NCBI GenBank assembly: GCA_035606235.1
Contig: DATNFU010000023.1
Span: 1-11,114, forward strand
DNA from: 66-474 sp035606235
GTDB taxonomy: Bacteria > Pseudomonadota > Gammaproteobacteria > Xanthomonadales > Rhodanobacteraceae
Length of the DNA: 11,114 nt
Direction: 5' to 3'
Below, piece after piece: positions 1 to 7,264 of the stretch. The position numbers and the translations under genes are program-made. The number at the start of each line of letters is the position of its first letter. The first letter of the stretch is position 1. The notes beneath the pieces are model-generated. The model was not told where the DNA came from. It made no database searches and saw only the letters and a program-made list of their open reading frames with translations.

Positions 1-1062
1 GACATTGGTGCCCTGCAGGCGCACCACCACGGGAATCTTCAGGCCCACTTCCTTGACCGCGGCGATGATGCCCTCGGCGATCAGGTCGCAGCGCACGATG
101 CCGCCGAAGATGTTGACCAGGATGCAGCGCACCTTGTCCGAGGACAGGATCAGCTTGAACGCCTCGGTCACGCGCTCCTTGGTGGCGCCGCCGCCGACGT
201 CGAGGAAGTTGGCCGGCTCGCCGCCCGCCAGCTTGATCACGTCCATCGTGGCCATCGCCAGGCCGGCACCGTTGACCATGCAGCCGATCGAACCGTCCAT
301 CGTCACGTAGTTGAGGTGATTGGCGGCGGCTTCGGCTTCGGCGGGATCCTCCTGCGAGATGTCGCGCATCGCGGCCAGTTTGGGATGGCGGAACTCCGCG
401 TTGTCGTCGGAATTGACCTTGCCGTCCAGCGCGAACAGATCCCCGGATTTGACGATCGCCAGCGGGTTCAGTTCGATCAGCGACAGATCCTTCTCGTTGA
501 ACAGCTTGTACATGCCGAGCATCACCTTGGTGAGCTGGTTCACCTGCTTGGGGTTGAGCCCCATCGCGAACCCGAGCTTGCGGCACTGGTAGGGCTGCAA
601 ACCCTGCACGAAATCGACCAGCACGGTATGGATGTCATCCGGCGTTTCGCGCGCAACCTGCTCGATATCCACGCCGCCGCGCGCGGACGCGATGAACGCG
701 ACCGCTTTCGCGCCGCGATCCACCAGTATCGAGAGATACAGCTCGCGCGCGATATCCGTGGCTTCGGTGATCAGCACCAGGTTCACCGGCAGCGCGCGGC
801 CGCCGGATTGGTAGGTCTGCATGTTTCGACCGAGCATGCCGGCCGCCGCCGCTTTCACTTCATCCACCGATTTGCAGAACTTCACGCCGCCGGCCTTGCC
901 GCGGCCGCCCGCGTGGATCTGCGCCTTCACCATCCACTGCTCGCCGCCCAGCGCGCGCGCGGCTTCCACCGCGGCCTCTGGCGTTCCCGCGATCCTGCCG
1001 GCAGGAACCGGAATGCCGAACTCGGCGAACAATTGCTTGGCTTGGTATTCGTGAAAATTCAT
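1..1062 (-). CDS. sucC: Succinyl-CoA synthetase (ADP-forming) beta subunit, C-terminus off the left edge
   Basis: Beta subunit of the TCA-cycle succinate-CoA ligase. With the alpha subunit SucD it interconverts succinyl-CoA and succinate plus CoA with ATP synthesis in the cytoplasm. The 354 codons seen start at ATG 1062-1060, preceded by an AAAGGG ribosome site 8 bases upstream, and read MNFHEYQAKQLF as in the family. The ATP-grasp half has K46 and the nucleotide loop GGRGKAGGVK (residues 52-61). The magnesium ligands N199 (ELNPLAI) and D213 (ALDGK) fall at the same numbers as in the E. coli enzyme. The ligase half has GCMVNGAGLAMATMD, GGEPANFLDVGGGATKERV and NIFGGIVRCD. About 35 residues are missing compared with the usual 388 or so; sucD would be expected just beyond the left edge. 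The gene is divergent from pilS. Identification is very secure. Confidence 0.97.
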   Translation of the reverse strand, partial: MNFHEYQAKQLFAEFGIPVPAGRIAGTPEAAVEAARALGGEQWMVKAQIHAGGRGKAGGVKFCKSVDEVKAAAAGMLGRNMQTYQSGGRALPVNLVLITEATDIARELYLSILVDRGAKAVAFIASARGGVDIEQVARETPDDIHTVLVDFVQGLQPYQCRKLGFAMGLNPKQVNQLTKVMLGMYKLFNEKDLSLIELNPLAIVKSGDLFALDGKVNSDDNAEFRHPKLAAMRDISQEDPAEAEAAANHLNYVTMDGSIGCMVNGAGLAMATMDVIKLAGGEPANFLDVGGGATKERVTEAFKLILSSDKVRCILVNIFGGIVRCDLIAEGIIAAVKEVGLKIPVVVRLQGTNV

Positions 1063-1214
1063 CGTGTGCCCTTTTGAGAAGTGCGGCCGAGAATGGCTGC
1101 TTTCACGCGCAGGGATGCGCATCAGATTTGCGACAGCCGCGTATTGTTGCGGGAACTCGCCGTCAAGTCCAACCTGGCCGCGATGCGGACAAGGACGGTC
1201 TTCGGGCGGGCTCA

Positions 1215-1236
1215 GACGCAGGCGCGCTCCTGCGTC
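1215..1236. other. Perfect 8-bp inverted repeat (hairpin) upstream of pilS and sucC
   Basis: GACGCAGG at 1215-1222 and CCTGCGTC at 1229-1236 are exact reverse complements around the 6-base loop CGCGCT. Neither strand has a T run after the stem, so it does not look like an intrinsic terminator. It could be an operator or an RNA hairpin in the leader of either divergent gene. The structure is plain in the sequence; the function is unknown. Confidence 0.5.
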
Positions 1237-1306
1237 GAAACAAGCGTAACCGTGCGCCTCCGATGCGCGCGGAAAACGCGGGGATGTCGAACAACCAAGA
1301 CGCGAG

Positions 1307-1330
1307 CTTCCGGCCTGCGCCGGAGTGACG
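1307..1330 (+). repeat. Degenerate half copy of the ATTCCGG REP-like repeat
   Basis: The hairpin TTCCGG-CCTGCG-CCGGA followed by GTGACG matches the right-hand arm of the element at 4693-4716 in 19 of 24 positions. Most of the differences are in the loop. The family is recognisable as a short stem of ATTCCGG/CCGGAAT with a GTGACG or ATGACG tail. Only one arm is present here, about 40 bases before the pilS start. Confidence 0.55.
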
Positions 1331-1367
1331 TCTGGAGATTTTCGTCACAAAGGGAAATCAAGCCCTT

Positions 1368-3032
1368 GTGCCCGCGCCGCGCAGGCCCGATGATCGCGCC
1401 GTGTCGACCACTGCCTCCCGCTCCGCGCTCGTCCCGCACGCACCGGTTGCCGGCGAAACCATTCGCCGCGAACTGTATGTGCTGAATCTGTTCCGCGTGC
1501 TGCAGGCGCTGGTATACGTGGCGTTGTCCTTCAGCGAAGTCGCGGTCAACTGGCTGCCGGTGCGCGCCCCGACGCTGGCGCGGCTGACCGCGGCGGTGTA
1601 TTTGCTGTTTGCCCTGGTGGCGCTGCTGCGCACGCGGCAAATGCCGCGCCTGTTGACGGCAAGCGTCAGCGCCAGTCTCGGCGCGGATGTCGCCGCCGCC
1701 TTGCTGGCGACGCTGATGATGCCGGCCGCGCACACCGGCATCGCGGCGATGCTGGTGATCAACGTCGGCGCCGGCGCGCTGCTGCTGCCGCCACGACTGG
1801 CCGGCTTGTTCGCGGCGTTGGCTGCGCTGGCGATGGTTGGACAGGCGCTGGCCGGCAACGGCGACACCGGTCGCAACCTGCTGGAGTCCGGCCTGTTCGG
1901 ACTGGCCTATTTCGCCACCGCCGCGCTGTGCTACGCGCTCGGCACGCAGATGCGCGCCAGCGAGGCACTGGCGGAACGGCGCGGACTGGATCTTGCCAAT
2001 CTCAGCCAGGTCAACGAGCTGATCATCCGCCGCATGAAAACCGGCGTGCTGCTGGTGGATGACGCCAACCATATCCACCAGATCAACGAATCGGCGTGGA
2101 TGCTGCTCGGCAACCCCGCGCTGGATAAACGCAACCTCGGCGAGGTCGCGCCGGAGTTGTCGCGTCGGCTGTATCACTGGCGCACGACCCACAAGCTCGA
2201 CACCAGTGCGATCGCGTTGGCCGAGGGCGTGCCGGAAGTGGTGCCGCGCTTCACGCGCCTGGCGGCCAACGACGACTCGCACGTGCTGATCTTTCTGGAC
2301 GACACATCATTGGTGTCACGCCGCGCCGAGCAGTTGACGTTGAACACGCTGGGCCGGTTGTCCGCCTCGATCGCGCACGAGATCCGCAACCCGCTGGCGG
2401 CGATCCGCTATTCCGCGCAACTGCTGGCCGAGTCGCACGAACTGCCGGAATCCGACCAGCGCATGGTCGAAATCATCAACAACCACTGCGGGCGATTGAA
2501 CGAGATCATCGAGAACATCCTGCAGTTGTCGCGGCGCGAACGCTCGCGACCCGAGGCACTGGACCTGAATGCCTGGGTGCTGACCTTCGTGGATGAATAC
2601 AAGGAAGCCAACGATCTCGGCGCCGACAACCTGCGCGCCCTCCTCTATCCGCACGCGGTGGAAGCGCTGGCCGATCCGCAACACCTGCAGCAGGTGGTGT
2701 GGAACCTGGTGCAGAACGCACTGCGCTATGGCCGCATGCCCGACGAATCCGCACGGGTGATGATCGTGGCGAGGCTGGCCAGCGACGACGGGCCGCCTTT
2801 GATCGAGGTGATCGATCGCGGGCCGGGCATCCCGCCGAAAGTCGCCGCGCAGATTTTCGAGCCGTTCTTCACCACCCACGAATACGGCACGGGTCTCGGG
2901 CTTTATCTCGCGCGGCAAATGTGCGATGCCAATCAGGCCGGGCTCGAATACGTGCCGGTCGCCGGCGGCGGCAGTTGTTTCCGCATCACCCTGACCGCAC
3001 CGGTGAGGATGCCAAAAGGCGTCGAAACGTGA
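1368..3032 (+). CDS. pilS: PilS, membrane sensor histidine kinase for type IV pilus regulation
   Basis: Inner-membrane sensor kinase that controls phosphorylation of PilR and so transcription of the major pilin gene. The 554 residues show six hydrophobic segments at about 35-57, 70-91, 96-119, 124-141, 144-162 and 176-195, the topology known for Pseudomonas PilS. A PAS-like linker follows at about 205-310 (GVLLVDDANHIHQINESA). The kinase core has the H box with phospho-acceptor H337 (SIAHEIRNPLAAI), the N box N446-N450 (WNLVQNALRYG), G1 at D483 (DRGPGIP) and G2 at G507 (GTGLGLY). The start chosen is GTG 1368, with AAAGGG 13 bases upstream. A GTG at 1401 is possible but has no ribosome site. 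pilR follows 69 bases downstream, and sucC is divergent. Function is inferred from family architecture and the pilR neighbour. Confidence 0.95.
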   Translation: MPAPRRPDDRAVSTTASRSALVPHAPVAGETIRRELYVLNLFRVLQALVYVALSFSEVAVNWLPVRAPTLARLTAAVYLLFALVALLRTRQMPRLLTASVSASLGADVAAALLATLMMPAAHTGIAAMLVINVGAGALLLPPRLAGLFAALAALAMVGQALAGNGDTGRNLLESGLFGLAYFATAALCYALGTQMRASEALAERRGLDLANLSQVNELIIRRMKTGVLLVDDANHIHQINESAWMLLGNPALDKRNLGEVAPELSRRLYHWRTTHKLDTSAIALAEGVPEVVPRFTRLAANDDSHVLIFLDDTSLVSRRAEQLTLNTLGRLSASIAHEIRNPLAAIRYSAQLLAESHELPESDQRMVEIINNHCGRLNEIIENILQLSRRERSRPEALDLNAWVLTFVDEYKEANDLGADNLRALLYPHAVEALADPQHLQQVVWNLVQNALRYGRMPDESARVMIVARLASDDGPPLIEVIDRGPGIPPKVAAQIFEPFFTTHEYGTGLGLYLARQMCDANQAGLEYVPVAGGGSCFRITLTAPVRMPKGVET

Positions 3033-3101
3033 TCTATCGCTTTGCCCCCGAGCGCCGCACGCGCTACCCTCGCACGTGCGAATTGCGGGGATTTGGGGTT
3101 C

Positions 3102-4475
3102 ATGGGTACAGCCAAGCAGACCGTTCTGGTCGTTGATGACGAGCGCGACATCCGCGAATTGCTGAGCATCACGCTCGGGCGCATGGACCTCAACGTGGAT
3201 GCGGCCGCCAATGTGGCCGAAGCCAAGCGGCTGCTCGCCGAACAAGCCTACGACCTGTGCTTCACCGACATGCGCCTGCCGGATGGCACCGGCCAGGAGC
3301 TGATCGAGTTGATCGCGCGTCAGTATCCCGACACACCGGTCGCGATGATCACCGCCTATGGCAATGTCGAGGCAGCGGTGGATGCGCTGAAAGCGGGCGC
3401 GTTCGATTTCGTCTCCAAGCCGGTGGACATCAACATGCTGCGCCGGATGGTGCAGACCGCGCTGCGCCTCGCCCAGGAAAAGCATGGCGAGGGCACGCCG
3501 ATGCAGGGTCGCCTGATCGGCGATTCGCCGGCGATCCTGGAAGTGCGCGCGCGCATCGACAAGCTCTCGCGCAGTCAGGCGCCGGTGTATATCAGCGGCG
3601 AATCCGGCGTCGGCAAGGAATTGGTCGCGCGCTTGATCCACGAGCAGGGCCCGCGCGCCGGCGGCCCATTCGTGCCGGTGAACTGCGGCGCGATTCCCTC
3701 CGAACTGATGGAAAGCGAATTCTTCGGCCACAAGAAGGGTTCGTTCACCGGCGCGCACGCCGACAAGGACGGCCTGTTCCAGGCGGCCAACGGCGGCACG
3801 CTGTTTCTGGATGAAGTCGCGGAATTGCCGCTGCACATGCAGGTGAAACTGCTGCGCGTGATCCAGGAAAAGGCGGTGCGCCCGATCGGCGGACGCGGCG
3901 AAGCGGTGGTGGACGTACGCATCCTTTCCGCCACCCACAAGGATCTGGGCCGTCTGACGCAAGCGGGCCAGTTCCGCCAGGATTTGTTCTATCGCATCAA
4001 CGTGATCGAACTGCGCGTGCCGCCGCTGCGCGAACGCCGCAACGACGTACCGAAGCTGGCGGTGCGCATTCTCGACCGCTTGGCCGAGCAGTCGGGCATT
4101 GCCGCGCCCCGGTTGAAGCCCGAGGCGCTCGCGGCGCTCACCGAATACGATTTTCCCGGCAACGTGCGTGAGCTGGAGAATATTCTCGAGCGCGCGGTCG
4201 CGCTGTGCGAGCATGGGGTGATCGAAATCGTCGACCTGATGTTGAATCCATCGCGACGCGCGCGCGACGACGATGATGAGTACGACGACGACGATGAAGA
4301 GGCCATGGCCGGCGGTGATGGCGTGGCGCTGGACGACTACATCTCCAATGTCGAACGCGAGGCGATCCTGCGCGCACTGAAGGAAACCCGCTACAACAAG
4401 ACCGCTGCGGCCCGCAAGCTCGGCATCACCTTTCGTGCATTGCGCTACAAGCTCAAGAAGCTGGCGATCGATTGA
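3102..4475 (+). CDS. pilR: PilR, sigma-54-dependent response regulator of type IV pili
   Basis: NtrC-class activator that, once phosphorylated by PilS, drives sigma-54 transcription of the pilin gene. It has 457 residues. The receiver domain (about 7-120) has the acidic pocket D12-D13 and phospho-acceptor D56 (FTDMRLPDG). The AAA+ domain (about 145-370) has Walker A G166-E173 (GESGVGKE), the sigma-54 contact loop G213-A218 as GSFTGA rather than GAFTGA (a variant I recall in other PilR proteins), and Walker B with D237-E238 (GGTLFLDEV). The Fis-type helix-turn-helix fills the last 26 residues (NKTAAARKLGITFRALRYK). An acidic run, D389 to E400 with ten D/E out of twelve plus a tyrosine, lies in the linker before the DNA-binding domain. 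ATG 3102 is preferred over an upstream ATG at 3042 because the receiver domain begins right after it and a GGGG stretch precedes it. No pilA, pilB or pilC follows; the next gene is convergent. Confidence 0.95.
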   Translation: MGTAKQTVLVVDDERDIRELLSITLGRMDLNVDAAANVAEAKRLLAEQAYDLCFTDMRLPDGTGQELIELIARQYPDTPVAMITAYGNVEAAVDALKAGAFDFVSKPVDINMLRRMVQTALRLAQEKHGEGTPMQGRLIGDSPAILEVRARIDKLSRSQAPVYISGESGVGKELVARLIHEQGPRAGGPFVPVNCGAIPSELMESEFFGHKKGSFTGAHADKDGLFQAANGGTLFLDEVAELPLHMQVKLLRVIQEKAVRPIGGRGEAVVDVRILSATHKDLGRLTQAGQFRQDLFYRINVIELRVPPLRERRNDVPKLAVRILDRLAEQSGIAAPRLKPEALAALTEYDFPGNVRELENILERAVALCEHGVIEIVDLMLNPSRRARDDDDEYDDDDEEAMAGGDGVALDDYISNVEREAILRALKETRYNKTAAARKLGITFRALRYKLKKLAID

Positions 4476-4607
4476 GAACCTCTGCGGAGCTGCTGCGCTC
4501 GGCAGCTTGCGCGCCGCGGCTCGGCATCCTCATTTGCTGACGTGTACGCTCCGCTGCCTGCGCTCCGGCGACCCGCAACGTGCCTTCGAGTGACCCAGTC
4601 CCGTCTT

Positions 4608-4716
4608 CGTCATTCCGGGGCCATTCGCGGCTTGACGCGAACGGAACCCGGAATCCATTTCGATCTTGGCTCTTCGGCGCGAAGCAAAATGGATTCCGGC
4701 TCTCGCCGGAATGACG
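4608..4716. repeat. Two-hairpin REP/BIME-like intergenic element
   Basis: The ends are a perfect 11-bp inverted repeat: CGTCATTCCGG at 4608-4618 and CCGGAATGACG at 4706-4716. Nested inside is a perfect 13-bp inverted repeat: CCGGAATCCATTT at 4648-4660 and AAATGGATTCCGG at 4687-4699. Each side can also fold locally, for example ATTCCGG at 4693-4699 with CCGGAAT at 4706-4712 around CTCTCG. This is the composite of two inverted REP-like units commonly found between genes in gamma-proteobacteria. It encodes no protein. A degenerate half copy lies at 1307-1330. Confidence 0.85.
4686..4712 (-). terminator. Possible intrinsic terminator of the GH92 gene, formed by one arm of the repeat
   Basis: Read on the minus strand, the stem ATTCCGG / CCGGAAT with loop CGAGAG is followed, after CCA, by TTTT (the A run at 4686-4689). 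It lies about 35 bases beyond the GH92 stop codon, where a terminator is expected. The U tract is short and offset, so the call is tentative. Confidence 0.35.
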
Positions 4717-4747
4717 ACAAGTTGTTCCCTGTCTCTTGCTCCGCCAC

Positions 4748-7084
4748 TCAGGGATACGCACTCATCGAATACGGCCGATCCTGCGGCTGCGTCCCCCACT
4801 GCCTGTTCGGCTGCGCGGACATCGTGAAATGCAATTCGCCACCGGCCATGATTTCGTCGTGGCCGATCCAGACGCGCTGCAGCGGCTTGCCGTCGAGCGA
4901 CACGCTGCCGACGTAGGGATGCGCAGCATCCAGATGGTCGGCAACGATCGTGAAGGTCTTGCCGTTGGGCAGATGCAATACCGCACGGCGCACGAACGGC
5001 CGGCCGATCACGTACTGGTCGCTGGCGGGCGCGACCGGATAGAAGCCCAGCGCCGTGAAGATGTACCACGCCGACATCTGGCCGAGGTCGTCGTTGCCGG
5101 CCAACCCTGAGGGCGTGGGCGCATATTGCGAGCGCATGATCTGCGCCAACCTTTGCTGCGTCTTCCACGGCGCGCGGGCGTAGTCGTACAGGTACGCAAT
5201 GTGATGGCTGGGCTCGTTGCCGTGCGCGTACCAGCCGATCAGACCTGAGACATCCTCAAGTTTGGCGAACACCTTCGGGTCGATCTTCGCGTCGAACACG
5301 GCATCGAGCTTCGCAACCAGCTTGTCGTCGCCACCCAGCAACCGGCTCAGGCCGGCGACGTCCTGCGGCTCGTACCACGAGTACTGCCAGGCATTGCCTT
5401 CGGTGAAGCCGCTGCCCTCGCCCGCGCGCGCCGGATCGAACGGCGCACGGAATTGTCCGTTGCTCAACTTCGGCCTTGCGAAGCCGACCGATGGATCGAA
5501 CACGTTGCGCCAGTTGCCGGCGCGCTTTTCGAATTGCGCGGCCACGTCGTCCTTGCCCATCGCCTTGGCCATACGCGCGATCGTCCAGTCGTCGAACGCG
5601 TATTCGAGCGTCTTCGAAACCGATTCGGGTTCGCGGTCCTCGGGCACGTAGCCGAGGCGCATGGTGTCGCGCAGATCGCCGTAAGGTGCATACGTCGCGC
5701 TGGCGACCATTGCCTTCAGCGCGGCATCGGCATCGAAGCCGCGAATGCCTTTCATGTAGGCATCGGCGATTACCGGCACGGCGTGGTAGCCGATCATGCA
5801 CCAGGTCTCCAACCCCTGGTACGCCCACACCGGCAGGATGCCGAACGGACTCGCCTGCTGGGCCGCGATCAGCGACTGTACGAAATCACCGACGCGTCTT
5901 GGCGGCTGGATCAGCGTCATCAGCGGCTGCTGCGCGCGGTAGACGTCCCACAGCGACCACGTCGAATAGAAGGTGAAGCCCTCGGCGCGATGCACGCCGT
6001 GATCGGGCCCGCGGTAGTCGCCGTTCACGTCCATCGCCAGGTTCGGCGCTATCAGCGCGTGGTACAGCGCAGTGTAGAAATTGGTGCGCACCTCCGGCGC
6101 GGCATCCACGTCAATTGCCGACAGGGCCTGCGCCCATGCGTCGCTGGCAGCCGCGCGCTGCGCGTCGAAATCCCAACCCTTGCCGTCCGCATCCAGATTG
6201 GCGATCGCGTTGGCTTCGCTCACGCCCGAGATCGCCACCTTCACCAGCAGCGGCGATTTGAGTTCACCAAACTCGAATACGCCTTCCAGTTGCTTGCCGG
6301 CGATCGCGTCGGTGCCGGCCGGGTTCGCATCCGGTCCCTTGAAGCCCTTGTACGGAATGTCGGTTTCGCGATTGACCAATTGATGCGCGACGATCGGCTG
6401 CGAAAAGCGGATCGCGAAATACAGTTGCCGTCCTGGCGCCCAGCCGCGCGTTTCGCGATAACCGCTGACCGTTCCATCATCGCGTACGCGCAGCCGCGAC
6501 CACAGCACCTTGCCCGGGTAGTCGTAAATGCTGGGGCGAAGATCCAGCAGCACGTGCGCGGCCTGCCCTTGCGGAAACGTGTAGCGATGCCAGCCCACGC
6601 GCGCGTTCGCGGTCAGCTCCACGCGCACGCCCGAATCCTGCAACGTCACCGCGTAGTAACCCGGCTGCGCGATTTCGCTCTTGTGATCGAAACGCGAGCG
6701 ATACCCGCTGCCCGGCCGGTCCGGATCGCCGGAATCGAGTTGCGGCTTGCCCACGCCCGGCATCAGCAGCACGTCGCCGAGATCCGAATGCCCGCTGCCG
6801 GAAAAATGCGTGTGCGAAAACCCGAGGATGCTGTGATCGTCGTAGCGATAGCCGGCCGCCCACTTGTAGGCGTGATGAAAGTCCGGCATCGCCGTGTCCG
6901 GGCTCAACTGGATCATGCCAAACGGCACCGTGGCGCCGGGAAACGTGTGGCCATCGCCACCGGTACCAACCATCGGATCGACATCCGCGACATGATCTGC
7001 GGCGTGCGTCGCGGGCGCGGCCAGCATCACCGCAAGCAGCGGGAGAACGCGCGCCACGTATCGCAGCCGGGAAATGACAGTCAT
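4748..7084 (-). CDS. Secreted GH92 family alpha-mannosidase
   Basis: Calcium-dependent exo-alpha-mannosidase family, inverting, acting on mannan or N-glycan mannosides outside the cytoplasm. The 778-residue protein has a signal peptide ending ATHA|AD (about residue 28) and no lipobox. The N-terminal GH92 domain has DPMVGTGGDGHTFPGATVPFG (residues 36-56) and GFSHTHFSGSGHSDLGD (88-104). The catalytic part has FYTALYHALIAPN, FYSTWSLWDVYRAQQPLMTL, ETWCMIGYHAVPVIADAY (from E426), TEGNAWQYSWYEPQD (E562), GNEPSHHIAYLY (E624) and GNDDLGQMSAWYIF (D665-D666), the conserved blocks that hold the acid, base and calcium ligands in the family. ATG 7084 is preferred over TTG 7090, because AGGGA lies 10 bases before the ATG but only 4 before the TTG. 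The linkage specificity cannot be read from sequence. The gene is divergent from arsR and convergent with pilR. It is complete and full length. Confidence 0.94.
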   Translation of the reverse strand: MTVISRLRYVARVLPLLAVMLAAPATHAADHVADVDPMVGTGGDGHTFPGATVPFGMIQLSPDTAMPDFHHAYKWAAGYRYDDHSILGFSHTHFSGSGHSDLGDVLLMPGVGKPQLDSGDPDRPGSGYRSRFDHKSEIAQPGYYAVTLQDSGVRVELTANARVGWHRYTFPQGQAAHVLLDLRPSIYDYPGKVLWSRLRVRDDGTVSGYRETRGWAPGRQLYFAIRFSQPIVAHQLVNRETDIPYKGFKGPDANPAGTDAIAGKQLEGVFEFGELKSPLLVKVAISGVSEANAIANLDADGKGWDFDAQRAAASDAWAQALSAIDVDAAPEVRTNFYTALYHALIAPNLAMDVNGDYRGPDHGVHRAEGFTFYSTWSLWDVYRAQQPLMTLIQPPRRVGDFVQSLIAAQQASPFGILPVWAYQGLETWCMIGYHAVPVIADAYMKGIRGFDADAALKAMVASATYAPYGDLRDTMRLGYVPEDREPESVSKTLEYAFDDWTIARMAKAMGKDDVAAQFEKRAGNWRNVFDPSVGFARPKLSNGQFRAPFDPARAGEGSGFTEGNAWQYSWYEPQDVAGLSRLLGGDDKLVAKLDAVFDAKIDPKVFAKLEDVSGLIGWYAHGNEPSHHIAYLYDYARAPWKTQQRLAQIMRSQYAPTPSGLAGNDDLGQMSAWYIFTALGFYPVAPASDQYVIGRPFVRRAVLHLPNGKTFTIVADHLDAAHPYVGSVSLDGKPLQRVWIGHDEIMAGGELHFTMSAQPNRQWGTQPQDRPYSMSAYP

Positions 7085-7225
7085 GCTCAAAATATCCCTG
7101 CAGCACGGTATTGCAACAAGCTAACACGCGATGATGCAGCCGCGCACGCACGAGCGCATCGGCAATCGGGCATACGTGCGGGAACAGTCCGTCGAAGCGA
7201 TTTCCGGGGCGCCCATGCATGCCAC

Positions 7226-7253
7226 TTGACGACACGAAAATTATTTCTATAAT
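7226..7253 (+). promoter_or_regulatory. Near-consensus sigma-70 promoter of arsR
   Basis: TTGACG at 7226-7231 and a perfect TATAAT at 7248-7253 are separated by 16 bases. Transcription would begin around 7259-7261, only a few bases before the arsR ATG at 7263, so the mRNA is predicted to be leaderless or almost so. The region is AT-rich compared with its surroundings. Confidence 0.8.
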
Positions 7254-7264
7254 TCCGGAATTAT
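7249..7264. promoter_or_regulatory. Perfect 16-bp palindrome, probable ArsR operator
   Basis: ATAATTCCGGAATTAT is an exact palindrome centred at 7256/7257. It covers most of the -10 box, the predicted start site and the first two bases of the arsR ATG. ArsR-family repressors bind AT-rich inverted repeats in their own promoters, so this is the obvious autoregulatory operator; a bound dimer would block RNA polymerase directly. The palindrome is seen; the binding is inferred. Confidence 0.7.

Larger units (their letters stand above)
1063..1367. other. Divergent intergenic region between sucC and pilS
   Basis: This 305-base stretch has no credible gene; the short overlapping open frames in it share no family motif and continue into shadows of pilS. 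It holds the sucC ribosome site, a perfect 8-bp hairpin, a half copy of a REP-like repeat and the pilS ribosome site. On the minus strand a TTGACG -35-like hexamer lies at 1161-1166, about 100 bases upstream of sucC, but I see no convincing -10 at the right distance. Both promoters must lie here or inside the neighbouring genes. Confidence 0.6.
4476..4747. other. Convergent intergenic region between pilR and the GH92 gene
   Basis: These 272 bases separate the 3' ends of two converging genes and contain no supportable gene. Right after pilR there is a weak 6-bp hairpin (AGCTGC at 4488-4493 with GCAGCT at 4502-4507) without a T run. The second half is occupied by the REP-like element at 4608-4716. 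Open frames crossing the element give the typical meaningless 'HSGxxRNP/MDSGxRRND' translations of this kind of repeat. Confidence 0.7.

Noticed and set aside
316..1077. Long plus-strand open frame over sucC
   Set aside because: Shadow of sucC, whose minus-strand translation matches the family from first residue to the window edge with the conserved N199 and D213.
2316..4214. A 632-codon open frame on the minus strand across pilS and pilR
   Set aside because: It is the antisense shadow of high-GC coding sequence. The plus strand carries complete kinase and NtrC-type motifs in this stretch, whereas the minus frame is rich in H, R and Q and has no domain.
4488..4507. Intrinsic terminator of pilR formed by AGCTGC/GCAGCT
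   Set aside because: The stem has only 6 bp with an 8-base loop and no T run follows, so it is not convincing.
4530..5168. A 212-codon minus-strand frame running through the intergenic repeat
   Set aside because: It is out of frame with the GH92 gene and passes through the REP-like element, giving the typical meaningless repeat translation; no motif.
7088..7090. TTG at 7090 as the start of the first GH92 protein
   Set aside because: The ribosome site AGGGA would be only 4 bases away, while ATG 7084 is 10 bases away and still gives a complete signal peptide.
5453..7252. A 599-codon open frame on the plus strand across the GH92 gene
   Set aside because: Antisense shadow of the GH92 gene, whose conserved blocks run throughout the minus strand; the composition is arginine/histidine-rich without motifs.
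7251..7262. ArsR operator as a copy of the ATTCCGG REP-like repeat
   Set aside because: AATTCCGGAATT shares the ATTCCGG core, but it has no loop and no ATGACG tail. It coincides exactly with the promoter, so an operator explains it better.
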